Assembly: GCA_009659925.1 (NCBI GenBank)
Contig: PUXW01000002.1
Span: forward strand, 1-57,936
DNA: 57,936 nucleotides
Source: Nitratiruptor sp.
GTDB taxonomy: Bacteria; Campylobacterota; Campylobacteria; Campylobacterales; Nitratiruptoraceae
Direction: 5' to 3'
Shown here: positions 17,474-26,722 of the stretch, piece after piece
Position numbering within the stretch: the first letter of the stretch is position 1
Layout of the letters: the number at the start of each line of letters is the position of its first letter
Translations under genes and position numbers: made by a program
Notes under the pieces: generated by a model
What the model was told of the DNA's origin: nothing
What the model saw: only the letters and a program-made list of their open reading frames with translations
Databases searched by the model: none

Positions 17474-20400
17474 TCATTGTTTGCCCCATCCGCCCCCGCC
17501 AGGGGTTTCGATCACCAAGAGATCACCCTTTTGGGCCCTGAAGCTGTTTTTGCCGCCAAGCTCAAAGACTCTGCCGCCACGCACCAGGTAGTTGCGGCCC
17601 CTAGCTCCAGGGGCCCCGCCTGCAAGTCCTCTGGGGGCTAGAGTGCGCCGCTCTGTAAGCAGACTCACCTCCACCTCATCTAAAAAGCGGTATTTGCGCA
17701 CAGCCCCATCACCACCTCTATGCTTGCCCGCTCCACCGCTGCCTCGGCGCAGGGCAAACTCCTCGATCCGGACGGGATAGCGGCGCTCGATGATCTCCAC
17801 GTCGGTGATGCGGGTGTTGGTCATGTGGGTATGGACCGCGTCGGCTCCAGGGGCTTCTGGTGTAGCTCCTGCCCCACCGCAGATGGTCTCGTAATAGCCA
17901 AACCCTTCATTTCCAAAGATCACGTTGTTCATGCACCCTTGGGAGTTGGCGGCCACGCCAAAAGCGTGGAGAATCACATCGACGATCCGCTGGCTGGTGG
18001 TCACATTCCCCCCGACGATGGCAAGCTCTGGATCCGGATCGAGAATGGTTCCCTGGGGTACCCGAAGTTCAATGGCCTCCAAGATCCCCTCGTTGAGGGG
18101 GATATCCTCTCCCAGCATCACCCGAAGGGCATAGAGCACCGCCGAGCGTACCACCGCAAGGGGGGTGTTCTGGTTGCCAAGGAGTTGGGGTGAGCTTTGG
18201 GAGAAGTCGAAGATATAGCGGCCATGCTCTTCGTAGGTACGAAGAGCAATCACGGCGCCATTGTCCAGCCTGTCCTCCCCTGCCACTGGGCCCATGGTCT
18301 GTAAAAAGGCGACTATCTTCTCTCTGCTTCGTTGCCGGATGGAATCGAAGAACCACAGGAGCTCGCGACGATCGAGTTGGAGAACTCCCTTGATTCCCTC
18401 CATGTTGGCGGCGATCTGGGCCTTGATGTCGCTGATGTTATCTTCGATCGTTCGCCCGCCGGCGGCCTGGAAGATCCTTCGCAATCCCTCTTCGTCGAAG
18501 TGTCCATCTTGAAGCACGGGAAAGGCTTGGATCACCGCCCCCTCTTCCACGAGCCATTTGGAAAAGGGGGGCATGCTCCCCGGAACCACACCACCAATGT
18601 CGGCATGATGGCCCCGACTAGCCACCCAAAAGATCGTCTCACCATCTTCGATGTAGGGGGTAACGACGGTGATGTCGGGCAGATGGGACCCCCCTTCGTA
18701 GGGGGCGTTGGTGATGTAGGTGGCATCCTCATATCCCTTAGCGATGATACTCTTAACCACGCTGCTCATGGACCCCAGGTGGACCGGGATGTGGGGGGCG
18801 TTGACGATGAGGTTGCCTTGGGCGTCGAAGATGGCACAACTAAAATCGGCCCGTTCCTTGATGTTGACGCTCTTGGCGCTGCGCTGGAGGGTCTCTCCCA
18901 TCTTCTTGGCGATGAAGGTGAGGCGGTTGGCAAGGAGGGTGCGCCGAGCCTCTTCGAGGCCGCTGCTTTGCTCCTCCCCTACTACTTCGATCTCTAGATC
19001 CCCATACTCGTTGATTCTTCCCCGGCTCTTGGCGTCCAGGAGAATGGTGGTCTCCTTGAAGAGGACCAGGGCTGGGCCGGTGATGGTGGTTCCGGCTAGG
19101 GGGTCGACGTAGAGTTGGGCCTTGGTGAACCTTCCATCGAGGAAGATAGTCCGCTCCCCTACCGGCTGGCTTGGGCCTTTGGGAATGGGGGGACGGGGAG
19201 GGGGTGCCTCCCCTTTGAAATAGGCGATCTTGACGCTTTCGATCTCCACCTCCCCTTCGGGCAAGAAACCATAGATCTGCCGATAGCGTTTGGCAAAGAG
19301 CTCTTGGTACTCTGGAACGAAGGGGATTTCCAAAGAGGTTTCGGTTCCTCTAACGCGCACCAGGAGGCTCCGCTCGATGGTATAGCCCCGGGGTACCTGG
19401 GCTTCAAGGGAAGCAAAGGCCTCTTCGAGGGAGGTGTTGAGGGTTTGGATCAGCTCTCCCCCCTCTTTGGCGTAGGCGATTCCCATGGCCGAGAGGATGC
19501 CGCCAAGGCGGGGGACCAAAACTTCCCGGATACCCAGAAGCCTAGCGACCGCTACCCCGTGTTGGCCCCCGGCTCCACCGAAGACGCACAGCCGATGGTT
19601 TTTAGGATCGTAGCCCTTCTTGATGGTCACCTCCTTGACCGCCAGGGCCATCTGTTCGTTGGCTACATCGATGAAGGCCTGAGCTACTTCTTCCACGCTT
19701 GCCCCCACTTCCCGGGCGATAGGCTCAAAGGCTCTCCTGGCCCCTTCCAGATCGAGGGGGCTTGTGCCGTCAGGACCGAAGATAGGAGGAATCGAGTCGC
19801 GATCGAGCCGCCCTGTCACCAAATTGGCGTCGGTCAGACTCAAGAAGCCTCCCCGTCCATAGCACACGGGACCAGGGTCGCTCCCACTACTCTCTGGACC
19901 CACCACGAACATTCCATTCCGCAAGAAGAGGCGGCTCCCTCCGCCTGCAGCCACCGTATGGATGTCGACCATGGGGGTGCAGATGTAGCTGCCGCCAATC
20001 TTGCCGCGATAGCGCAGTTCGATGGCTCCATCGTAGCGGCTCACATCGGTACTCGTACCCCCCATGTCGAAACCGATGAGGGGGGTACCATCGTAGTAGG
20101 CTTCCAGGGCAACGACCCCCCCGGCTGGTCCACTCAAGAGGGCGTTGGAGCCCCGAAACCCATCGATTGAGGTGAGGCGGCCATCGCTCTTGATGAAGGA
20201 GATCCGTTGGCTTTCCACTGGAAGGTTTGCAACGATGCGCTCGATATAGCGACGCAAAGGTGGCTCCAAATAGGCATCCACCACCGTCGTATCGGCCCGG
20301 TCGATGGCTTTGATGACCGGAGCGATCTGGCTGGAACGGCTGACCCGATACCCCCGCTCTTGGAGCCAGGCCGCTAACTCCTCCTCATGGCGGGGGAAGA

Positions 20401-20869
20401 TGTCGCTATGGAGCAGGACGAGGGCGACATTGGAATGCTTGGGGAGGGGAGGAAGCTCCAGGGGATCTTGGACTCTGGGCTCTCCCGAAGCCATGGTAAT
20501 TCGCTCCTTGACCCCGATCACCTCGTCGTAGAGGGGGGTTGGTTTGGTGATGGCTAGGGCGAAGAGATCCTCCCGATCTTGGTAGCGGATCTCGAGGATA
20601 TCCTCAAAACCTTGGGTGACCAGGAGGCTCACCTTAGCCCCTTTGCGCTCTAGGAGGGCATTGGTGGCTACCGTCGTTCCTAACCGGATCCACTCGATCT
20701 GGTCATATCCCGCCCCGATCTCCTGGAGCAGCTCTTGGATCCCGTGGGCATGGGGGTCGGGATAGTTTGGAGAGTGGCTTAAAACCTTCTTGGTATAGAC
20801 CCGTTTGTCGTCTACGATGGCATAGATATCGGTGAAGGTTCCACCCCGGTCGATAGCGATCTTGATCAT
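17474..20869 (-). CDS. 5-oxoprolinase / hydantoinase A-B fusion
   Basis: The protein has 1131 residues in one chain, close to full-length 5-oxoprolinase. Residues 1 to about 630 are the A (ATP-binding) part, with DRGGTFTDIYA at the start and FDMGGTSTDVSRYDG near 270. From about 640 the B part follows, with KSVNIKERADFSCAIFD and a glycine-rich C-terminus (RRGSGGAGKHRGGDGAVRKY). The enzyme opens 5-oxoproline or hydantoin rings using ATP. Which of these it uses is not certain. The ATG at 20869 has only a weak ribosome binding site. It stands alone. Confidence 0.9.
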   Translation of the reverse strand: MIKIAIDRGGTFTDIYAIVDDKRVYTKKVLSHSPNYPDPHAHGIQELLQEIGAGYDQIEWIRLGTTVATNALLERKGAKVSLLVTQGFEDILEIRYQDREDLFALAITKPTPLYDEVIGVKERITMASGEPRVQDPLELPPLPKHSNVALVLLHSDIFPRHEEELAAWLQERGYRVSRSSQIAPVIKAIDRADTTVVDAYLEPPLRRYIERIVANLPVESQRISFIKSDGRLTSIDGFRGSNALLSGPAGGVVALEAYYDGTPLIGFDMGGTSTDVSRYDGAIELRYRGKIGGSYICTPMVDIHTVAAGGGSRLFLRNGMFVVGPESSGSDPGPVCYGRGGFLSLTDANLVTGRLDRDSIPPIFGPDGTSPLDLEGARRAFEPIAREVGASVEEVAQAFIDVANEQMALAVKEVTIKKGYDPKNHRLCVFGGAGGQHGVAVARLLGIREVLVPRLGGILSAMGIAYAKEGGELIQTLNTSLEEAFASLEAQVPRGYTIERSLLVRVRGTETSLEIPFVPEYQELFAKRYRQIYGFLPEGEVEIESVKIAYFKGEAPPPRPPIPKGPSQPVGERTIFLDGRFTKAQLYVDPLAGTTITGPALVLFKETTILLDAKSRGRINEYGDLEIEVVGEEQSSGLEEARRTLLANRLTFIAKKMGETLQRSAKSVNIKERADFSCAIFDAQGNLIVNAPHIPVHLGSMSSVVKSIIAKGYEDATYITNAPYEGGSHLPDITVVTPYIEDGETIFWVASRGHHADIGGVVPGSMPPFSKWLVEEGAVIQAFPVLQDGHFDEEGLRRIFQAAGGRTIEDNISDIKAQIAANMEGIKGVLQLDRRELLWFFDSIRQRSREKIVAFLQTMGPVAGEDRLDNGAVIALRTYEEHGRYIFDFSQSSPQLLGNQNTPLAVVRSAVLYALRVMLGEDIPLNEGILEAIELRVPQGTILDPDPELAIVGGNVTTSQRIVDVILHAFGVAANSQGCMNNVIFGNEGFGYYETICGGAGATPEAPGADAVHTHMTNTRITDVEIIERRYPVRIEEFALRRGSGGAGKHRGGDGAVRKYRFLDEVEVSLLTERRTLAPRGLAGGAPGARGRNYLVRGGRVFELGGKNSFRAQKGDLLVIETPGGGGWGKQ

Positions 20870-20900
20870 CCCACTTCCTTCCAGGCGTTGCTTCCATGCA

Positions 20901-20935
20901 ATTGTAGCACTCCGCTAACCATTTTTGGATACTAT
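20901..20935. promoter_or_regulatory. Divergent promoters (oxoprolinase / secreted protein)
   Basis: Leftward, 20906-20901 reads TACAAT, about 31 nt before the oxoprolinase ATG. Rightward, 20930-20935 reads TACTAT, followed by AAAAAAGGAGG and the TTG start at 20957. Confidence 0.4.
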
Positions 20936-20956
20936 TCTTTAAAAAAGGAGGTCCAA

Positions 20957-22075
20957 TTGGCACGACTGCTGACCCTTTTCGTCCTCTTTTGGGCTCTGCT
21001 TTTTGCCCAGACTCCATCGGAGTATCCCGATCGGCTCTTGCGCTTCCTCGACGGGAAGAGTTTCCAGATCAATGGAGACTTTTACCAGTACGACTTTGAA
21101 AGGGATGGCTTCCAGCGGAACGATTGGATCTACATCGATCGAGGCTCGCAAAAGGCCTTCCGACTCCTCGGGAGGGAGCCCAGTGCCGCCAACCCCTTTG
21201 GCTGGGAACCCTTGGCAAGCCTTCCAGCCGACCTGGATCGAACCAGGCCGACGGGCCACTTCATCTTCATCGACTTCCCCCTCGATAGCCAGCTCTTCCA
21301 AAATAACGCCTTCTCCTGGCTCTATGTCTACCCAGCCAAGGAGATGGTCTTTAAACTGATGGGAGCCAGCGCCGAAGGGAACTTCGTCTACCTCGACACC
21401 AACGGGGACCAGCGTCCCGATCCGCTCCCCCTATCCTACCAGATCGACGGGGATACCATTCTTTTCAAGGCCCATGTCCAAACTGAAGCCTTCATGCCCC
21501 CAACCCGTCCCGATCTACCCCCCACCCCCTGTGAAGATCGCCTCACCACCCAGCGTCAAGGGGTCTCCTACTCGGTGCTCAGCCGCTCCAGCTACCAAGG
21601 GGAAATTGCCTACGACTGCTCTATCGCCAAGCGCTACCACTGGGTTCTTGCCCGCCCGAGCCTCACGATTGCCAATGTCCAGCTGGTCCGCAAAATCCGG
21701 ATCCACACGGCCAGCGAAGAGGTTGATGCCACCATCACCTACGACTACCGCACTGGGGAAGAGCACTTCCAGGGAAGTTACAACGGCAATGGATACGATT
21801 GTACCAGCTTCTACAAAGCGCCTCCCCTTCCAGTTGAGCTTTCCAACAATCCTGCCAGATTGGAGGAGTTCTTCAACGCCCAGTGGGCCAACAACTGTAC
21901 CGGTCAACTCCTTTCCACCACCTGTCCCGCTCAGCTCGTCGAGTGCCGCAGTGCCAATGCCATCGATACCAGCCGGCCGGGCTCCATCTCCATCCAGAAC
22001 AACTACCGTATCGAAGATATCGAGGGAAGGATCCATCGGGTCGAGACGAAGCAGCGTATCGACTTTCGCCCGTAA
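20957..22075 (+). CDS. Secreted protein of unknown function
   Basis: The protein has 372 residues. I do not recognise it. The start is TTG at 20957, because AAAGGAGG lies 5 nt upstream and translation from there gives a clean signal peptide (residues 1-17, ending FWALLFAQ). The mature part is rich in aromatic and acidic residues, for example DFERDGFQRNDWIYIDRG and YDYRTGEEHFQGSYNGNGYDC. It has seven cysteines, so disulfides are likely. It precedes uppP by 9 nt and may be co-transcribed with it. The open frame upstream of 20957 contains the promoter. Confidence 0.75.
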   Translation: MARLLTLFVLFWALLFAQTPSEYPDRLLRFLDGKSFQINGDFYQYDFERDGFQRNDWIYIDRGSQKAFRLLGREPSAANPFGWEPLASLPADLDRTRPTGHFIFIDFPLDSQLFQNNAFSWLYVYPAKEMVFKLMGASAEGNFVYLDTNGDQRPDPLPLSYQIDGDTILFKAHVQTEAFMPPTRPDLPPTPCEDRLTTQRQGVSYSVLSRSSYQGEIAYDCSIAKRYHWVLARPSLTIANVQLVRKIRIHTASEEVDATITYDYRTGEEHFQGSYNGNGYDCTSFYKAPPLPVELSNNPARLEEFFNAQWANNCTGQLLSTTCPAQLVECRSANAIDTSRPGSISIQNNYRIEDIEGRIHRVETKQRIDFRP

Positions 22076-22084
22076 AGGGGAGCC

Positions 22085-22849
22085 ATGGGGCTTTTGGAAG
22101 CTTTTATCCTCGGGGTCGTGGAGGGGGCGAGCGAATTCCTGCCCATCTCCTCCACGGGCCACATGATCCTTGTGGCGAAGTTGATGGGCCTTGAACAGGG
22201 TCCCTTCCTCAAGAGCTTCGAGATCGCCATCCAGCTCGGCTCGATCCTGGCCATCCTCTTGCTCTACTGGGAGCGTGTGGTCCGGGATATCGCCTTATGG
22301 AAGCGGATCCTCGCCGCCTTTGTGCCTACCGCTATCCTTGGACTCTTGCTCTACCACTTCATCAAGGCGCTCTTTGCCCCTCTGGTCGTTGCTATCATGC
22401 TCATCGTGGGGGGGCTTCTCTTCATCCTTATCGAACTCTTCTACCTCCCCCGCAACCCCCCTACCATCACCAAGCTCGATGGGATTGGATATAAAGAGGC
22501 GGTGATCGTTGGCCTCTTCCAGTCCCTGGCCATGATTCCAGGGACATCCCGAAGTGGAGCGACCATCATTGGAGGGCTCCTTTTGGGAATGGAGCGGAAG
22601 GTGGCTACGGAGTTTAGCTTCCTTTTGGCGATTCCAACCCTCGCCAGTGCGGCTGGGTACGATCTCCTCAAACACTATCAGGAGTTTCGGGGGGAAGATA
22701 TAGTGTTGCTGGGGGTTGGGTTCATCACCGCTTTTGTCGTGGCTTTGGGGGTGGTCCGGTGGTTTCTGGGGTTTCTCAAAGGCCACACCTTCATCCCCTT
22801 TGGCATCTATCGAATCGTCGTGGGTGGCCTCTTCCTCCTGCTCCTTTAG
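22085..22849 (+). CDS. uppP: Undecaprenyl-diphosphatase
   Basis: The protein has 254 residues and about eight membrane segments. It recycles undecaprenyl pyrophosphate for cell-wall and polysaccharide synthesis. The two family signatures are present: EGASEFLPISSTGHM at residues about 13-27 and the PGTSRSGATI block near residue 153. The ATG follows GGGGAGCC. It lies 9 nt after the secreted-protein gene. Confidence 0.95.
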   Translation: MGLLEAFILGVVEGASEFLPISSTGHMILVAKLMGLEQGPFLKSFEIAIQLGSILAILLLYWERVVRDIALWKRILAAFVPTAILGLLLYHFIKALFAPLVVAIMLIVGGLLFILIELFYLPRNPPTITKLDGIGYKEAVIVGLFQSLAMIPGTSRSGATIIGGLLLGMERKVATEFSFLLAIPTLASAAGYDLLKHYQEFRGEDIVLLGVGFITAFVVALGVVRWFLGFLKGHTFIPFGIYRIVVGGLFLLLL

Positions 22850-22867
22850 GCGGCTCCGGGAGCCGCC
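22849..22867. terminator. Hairpin between uppP and rplT
   Basis: GGCGGCTC-CGG-GAGCCGCC is a perfect 8-bp stem with a 3-nt loop, starting on the last base of the uppP stop codon. It lies between convergent genes, so it could end transcription both ways. No U-run follows on either strand, so an intrinsic terminator is not certain. Confidence 0.45.
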
Positions 22868-22873
22868 GCCACA

Positions 22874-23227
22874 CTACTGGAGCGCCTCTTTGGCCCGTTG
22901 AACCAAACTCGCAAAGGTTTGGGGCTCATTCATAGCCAAATCGGCGAGAATCTTCCGATCTAGTTCGATACCAGCCTTGTGCAATCCGTGGATGAAGCGG
23001 GAATAGCTCATATCGTTGAGGCGGCAAGCAGCGTTGATCCTCGTGATCCAGAGCTTGCGGAAATCCCGTTTACGCTGTTTGCGATCCCGGTAGGCATAAA
23101 CGAGGCTGCGTTCGATCTGCTCTTTCGCTTTGCGAAAGTGTTTCCTGCGGCCAGAGTAGAAGCCCTTGGCCATCTTGAGGATTTTTTTGTGTCGGCGTCT
23201 GCGGACAACTCCAGTCTTGACTCTCAT
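22874..23227 (-). CDS. rplT: 50S ribosomal protein L20
   Basis: The protein has 117 residues, normal for L20. It is basic at the N-terminus ([16 protein letters not shown]) and has the family block [25 protein letters not shown]20 is needed early in 50S assembly and in many bacteria represses its own operon. The ATG follows AAGGGAGT. It is co-oriented with rpmI and infC. The gap to rpmI holds no clear hairpin. Confidence 0.97.
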   Translation of the reverse strand: MRVKTGVVRRRRHKKILKMAKGFYSGRRKHFRKAKEQIERSLVYAYRDRKQRKRDFRKLWITRINAACRLNDMSYSRFIHGLHKAGIELDRKILADLAMNEPQTFASLVQRAKEALQ

Positions 23228-23300
23228 GATTACTCCCTTTACCTTTTTTTTCGAGGTGCCGCTTGAGCGGACTTGACCCTAGCTGGGTGGAGTCTTTCGC

Positions 23301-23495
23301 TTAGTAGGTTGCGATCAACTCGATAACCCGTTTCACATCCACGCGAGCTACGTAGTGGGGTGCTCGCAGCTGGCGTTTGCGCTTGGGCGATTTCTTGGTG
23401 AGGATGTGGCTGCGAAAGGCACTTCCCCGTTTGATCTTGCGCTTGGTCTTCTTGAAGCGCTTTGCAGCCCCCTTGTGGCTCTTCATTTTGGGCAT
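23301..23495 (-). CDS. rpmI: 50S ribosomal protein L35
   Basis: The protein has 64 residues from ATG 23495 ([16 protein letters not shown]), the standard L35 start and length. The frame upstream crosses the promoter and is not coding. SD AAAGGAG precedes the ATG. Confidence 0.96.
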   Translation of the reverse strand: MPKMKSHKGAAKRFKKTKRKIKRGSAFRSHILTKKSPKRKRQLRAPHYVARVDVKRVIELIATY

Positions 23496-23525
23496 AGGCG
23501 ACTCCTTTGTAGAATGTGGGGCCAC

Positions 23526-23531
23526 ATTATA
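23526..23531 (-). promoter_or_regulatory. -10 element of rpmI-rplT
   Basis: The leftward strand reads TTTGCTATAATGTGG, an exact TATAAT about 30 nt before the rpmI ATG. Between it and the infC stop (23532-23643) the transcript could form GCAGG...CCTGC and CTCCC...GGGAG stems, which may weaken read-through from infC. No U-run terminator is seen. Confidence 0.55.
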
Positions 23532-23643
23532 GCAAAAGTAGATTAAACCAAGATCAAGGATGAAAAAGAGGGCGGAGGGAAGGAGGAGGTAGCTGCAGGA
23601 TCGGCCAACCTGCCGGAAGCAAGGCCCTCCCAGAGGGGAGTTC

Positions 23644-24180
23644 CTAGTGCTTTTTCTCCTCTTTCTTGGGAACGACGAGCATATTGATGTAGCGTCCTTC
23701 CTGGTGGGGCTTTCTCTCGACGACGCCGATATCCTCGATCATAGGAACGATACGCTCCAGGACCTCCACGCCGGCTTGGGGATTGGCCATCTCGCGCCCC
23801 CGCAAGAAGACCCGAAATTTCACATGTTTCCCCTTCTCCAGAAACTCCCTGGCGTGTTTGACCTTGTAGTCGATATCGTTCTGGGCGATCTTGACCGAGA
23901 GTTTGATCTCCTTGACCTCGATCTTGCTCTGCTTCTTCTTGGCCTCTTTTTTCTTCTTCTCTTGCTGGTACTTGAACTTACCATAGTCCATGATCTTGCA
24001 CACTGGTGGGTTGGCGTTAGGCGCCACCAGGACAAGATCGAGTCCCCGCTCATAGGCAAGATCGAGGGCCTCCTGACGGGAGATAATCCCATATTGGGTC
24101 CCGTCCTCCCCTACACACCGAACCTGGGGTGCCCGGATCTCTTCGTTGAGCAGCACCCGCTCCTCTTTCTTCCTACTCAA
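23644..24180 (-). CDS. infC: Translation initiation factor IF-3
   Basis: The protein has 178 residues. The N-terminal domain begins [22 protein letters not shown]; the linker is rich in Lys ([15 protein letters not shown]), and the C-terminal domain has [29 protein letters not shown]-3 keeps the 30S subunit free and checks start codons. The start is TTG at 24180, overlapping the thrS stop as TTGA. Unusual start codons are common in infC and can serve autoregulation in other bacteria (AUU in E. coli); TTG is a weaker case. Confidence 0.96.
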   Translation of the reverse strand: MSRKKEERVLLNEEIRAPQVRCVGEDGTQYGIISRQEALDLAYERGLDLVLVAPNANPPVCKIMDYGKFKYQQEKKKKEAKKKQSKIEVKEIKLSVKIAQNDIDYKVKHAREFLEKGKHVKFRVFLRGREMANPQAGVEVLERIVPMIEDIGVVERKPHQEGRYINMLVVPKKEEKKH

Positions 24181-26018
24181 AAGTGTCCCTCACTGAGTTG
24201 CTCCTTTATCCGATGGAAAAATTGTTGCTCATTTAAATTATACTGAATTTTTGCTCTCCTATCCCTTATGGCAAGACTCCTTTGGGCCACTTCCCGATCT
24301 CCAAGGACGACGATCAAGGGAACTTTCCGCTTTTCCGCGGTGCGGATCCGCTTGCTCAAACTCTCATTTCCGTCGAAAATTTCCGCATCGGCCCCGAGCT
24401 CTTGCAATTTGCCTTGGAGTTCTTGGGCGTAGTCGCGATGGGCCTGGCCGATGGGGATGATGATCACCTGGGTGGGGGCGAGGAAGAAGGGGAGCTCTCC
24501 GGCATAGTGTTCGATCAAGATCCCGATGAAGCGCTCGAAAGAGCCCAGAATGGCCCGATGGATCATCACGGGGCGTTTAGAGGTGTTATCGCTGTCAGTG
24601 TACTCCAGCTCGAAGCGTTCTGGAAGGTTAAAATCGACCTGGATCGTCCCACACTGCCACTTCCGTCCGATAGCGTCGGTAATCTTGATGTCGATCTTGG
24701 GACCATAGAAGGCGCCACCCCCTTCGTCGATTCCATAGAGGCGGCCACTCGCTTCGAGGGCCTCCTTGAGGGCTTGTGTGGCCACTTCCCAGATCTCGTC
24801 CGAGCCAATGGCCTTTTGGGGCTTCGTCGAGATCTCCAGTTCGTACTGGAAATCGAAGCGAGCCATGATCTCATCGACGAATTCCAAGACCTCCAACACG
24901 ACGGGGCCAATTTGATCGGGGGTGCAGAAGATGTGGGCGTCGTCCTGGGTGAACTCCCGGACCCGGAAGAGGCCGTGGAGTACCCCGCTTCGCTCGTGGC
25001 GGTGGACCACGCCATACTCGAAGTATTTGAGGGGAAGCTCCCGATAGGAGCGCTTCTTGGCCCGATAGACCATGATATGACCCAAGCAGTTCATCGGCTT
25101 GATGCCATACTCCACGCAGCTGGTGGGATCTTCGGGATTGTCGCAGATCTTGGTGAAGTACATGTTTTCCTTGTAGTTCTCGTAGTGGCCACTGCGCTTC
25201 CACAACTGGGATTTAAGGAGCTCCGGTCCTCGCACCGGTTCATATCCCCGTTTCCGGTGGGCCTCAAAGAGGAGCTGCTCCAATTTGGAGCGGAGTCGCG
25301 CCCCTTGGGGGAGCCAGATTGGTAGCCCCGCCCCGACCTCTTCGCTGAAGAGGAAGAGTTCCAACTCACTTCCAAGTTTGCGGTGGTCCCGACGCTTCGC
25401 CTCTTCGAGCATTTGAAGGTAGGCTTTGAGTCGCTCCTTGGTGGCGAAGGCGGTTCCGTAGATACGGGTGAGCATCTCCCGGGATTCGTCGCCCCCGAGG
25501 TAGGCCCCCGCTACCCGTAGGAGTTTGAAGTGTTGCAAGAATTTGGTGTTTGGCACATGGGGTCCGCGGCACAGATCCTCCCAATCCCCCTGGCGGTAGA
25601 TGGAGACCTGCTCATCTGGAATGTTCTTGAGGACCTCCTGCTTCAAATCGTCCCCTTTGAACTTCTCTATCGCCTCGGCTTTGGGGATCTCGTAGCGTTC
25701 GATGGCGAGCTTCTTCCTGGCAAGTTCATGCATCTTCTTCTCGATCTTTTTGAGATCCTCCTCGCCGATTCTCTCTCGGGTGCGTATATCGTAGTAGAAC
25801 CCCCCTTCCACCACCGGCCCGACGAAAAATTGAGCATCTGGATAGAGCTCTTTGATGGCTTGGGCCATGAGGTGGGCTGTGGAGTGGCGAATCACTTCGA
25901 GGGCGTCGTCGCTGTCGTCGGGGTAGATCTTCTGGGCTTGGTCGATGTCGATCTTGTGAGCTTGCGCCGTTTGCAAGTCGATGATGCGGCCATCCTTCTT
26001 TATGGCGATCGGTTCCAA
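24177..26018 (-). CDS. thrS: Threonyl-tRNA synthetase
   Basis: The protein has 613 residues, shorter than the E. coli enzyme (642). The usual N-terminal TGS domain is missing or reduced to about 40 residues, as in Campylobacter. The editing domain with [10 protein letters not shown] follows, then the class II core with [32 protein letters not shown] and the C-terminal anticodon-binding part. Close likeness to the Campylobacter jejuni enzyme is evident by eye. The start is TTG at 26018 after AAGGA; no in-frame ATG occurs before residue 51. Confidence 0.96.
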   Translation of the reverse strand: MEPIAIKKDGRIIDLQTAQAHKIDIDQAQKIYPDDSDDALEVIRHSTAHLMAQAIKELYPDAQFFVGPVVEGGFYYDIRTRERIGEEDLKKIEKKMHELARKKLAIERYEIPKAEAIEKFKGDDLKQEVLKNIPDEQVSIYRQGDWEDLCRGPHVPNTKFLQHFKLLRVAGAYLGGDESREMLTRIYGTAFATKERLKAYLQMLEEAKRRDHRKLGSELELFLFSEEVGAGLPIWLPQGARLRSKLEQLLFEAHRKRGYEPVRGPELLKSQLWKRSGHYENYKENMYFTKICDNPEDPTSCVEYGIKPMNCLGHIMVYRAKKRSYRELPLKYFEYGVVHRHERSGVLHGLFRVREFTQDDAHIFCTPDQIGPVVLEVLEFVDEIMARFDFQYELEISTKPQKAIGSDEIWEVATQALKEALEASGRLYGIDEGGGAFYGPKIDIKITDAIGRKWQCGTIQVDFNLPERFELEYTDSDNTSKRPVMIHRAILGSFERFIGILIEHYAGELPFFLAPTQVIIIPIGQAHRDYAQELQGKLQELGADAEIFDGNESLSKRIRTAEKRKVPLIVVLGDREVAQRSLAIRDRRAKIQYNLNEQQFFHRIKEQLSEGHF

Positions 26019-26049
26019 ATGGCGATCCTTCGAGGTTTTTTTGGTGTAG

Positions 26050-26055
26050 ATTATA
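26050..26055 (-). promoter_or_regulatory. -10 element of thrS-infC
   Basis: The leftward strand reads TTTGTTATAATCTAC, an exact TATAAT, giving a leader of about 25 nt to the thrS TTG. The stretch from here to the tRNA-Val end (26056-26218) holds nothing I can identify. The short leader leaves no room for a T-box. Confidence 0.6.
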
Positions 26056-26218
26056 ACAAATTGGCGGTGGTACGAAGAGGTGGTTATAGTCCAAGGAGCT
26101 TGCCCTCCATCGGTGGGCTTGGGGCAAAAGATTTGGGCTTTGAAGGTATGGGAGATGGAATTCCCGTCCGGTTGAGGTGAGTGTGGTTTGGAGATTCTAT
26201 TGGTTCAGGAGGGTTTTG

Positions 26219-26293
26219 TGGTGGTCGCGAGAGGATTCGAACCTCTGACCACTACGATGTCAACGTAGTGCTCTACCCCTGAGCTACGCGACC
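26219..26293 (-). tRNA. tRNA-Val (GAC)
   Basis: Leftward 75-nt cloverleaf with acceptor GGTCGCG/CGCGACC, anticodon loop TTGACAT (anticodon GAC), TTCGAAT T-loop and encoded ACCA end. Its first 21 nt are also the last seven codons of lspA, including the lspA stop. Confidence 0.96.
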
Positions 26294-26722
26294 TTCTTTC
26301 TTGAGATGGAAGTATACCAAAAAAAGAACGCAAAGGTCAATAACGACATCGGCGAAATTGAAGACGGCGAAGTCGAAGCCGCAGTGCCAATAGAAGTAGT
26401 CGATCACCCCACCGTGGAAGAAGCGATCGTAGAGGTTGCCCAGGGCCGCTCCCATGAGGGCCCCGGTGAGGAGGGGGTGGCGCTGGAAGGTCCCCTCCTT
26501 GAAGAGGTAGAGGCTCAAGGCGCCGATGAGTCCCAGAAGGATCCACTTGAGCCAGGGGCCTAACGAGCTCAAGAGGCTAAAAGCGACCCCCTCGTTGAGG
26601 ACATAGCCCAGGGTGATGCACTTGGAGTCGATGAAGAGACCTTGCAAGAAGAGCTCTTTGAGGGCCCGATCGATGAAGAAGATCCCGAGAGCCATAGCCC
26701 CGAAGGCGAGAAGCCACCTCAT
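26273..26722 (-). CDS. lspA: Lipoprotein signal peptidase
   Basis: The protein has 149 residues and four membrane segments. It cuts the signal peptide of diacylglyceryl prolipoproteins. The two catalytic aspartates fit [18 protein letters not shown] and [11 protein letters not shown]. The ATG at 26722 overlaps the glmM stop as ATGA. The last six residues (GRVAQG) and the TAG stop are encoded by the 5' end of the tRNA-Val gene, so RNase P cleavage of a shared transcript would remove the stop codon. Confidence 0.95.
   Translation of the reverse strand: MRWLLAFGAMALGIFFIDRALKELFLQGLFIDSKCITLGYVLNEGVAFSLLSSLGPWLKWILLGLIGALSLYLFKEGTFQRHPLLTGALMGAALGNLYDRFFHGGVIDYFYWHCGFDFAVFNFADVVIDLCVLFLVYFHLKKEGRVAQG
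26311..26316 (-). promoter_or_regulatory. Possible tRNA-Val promoter inside lspA
   Basis: The leftward strand reads TTTGGTATACTTCC within the lspA 3' end. TATACT would start RNA about 10 nt before the tRNA. It could let the tRNA be made without the lspA transcript. Evidence is limited to this one box. Confidence 0.35.

Noticed and set aside
19115-20170. 351-residue open frame opposite the oxoprolinase
   Set aside because: It is antisense to conserved oxoprolinase blocks, with no motif of its own.
23532-23643. Possible L20-type leader control region between infC and rpmI
   Set aside because: Short stems can be drawn, but no L20-binding pseudoknot is evident and an rpmI promoter lies after them. 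Evidence is too weak to call.
25530-26180. Open frame across the thrS 5' end and promoter
   Set aside because: It covers the thrS start and promoter on the other strand and has no family likeness.
26019-26218. T-box or attenuator before thrS
   Set aside because: The leader from the -10 to the start is only about 25 nt, and no T-box sequence is seen.
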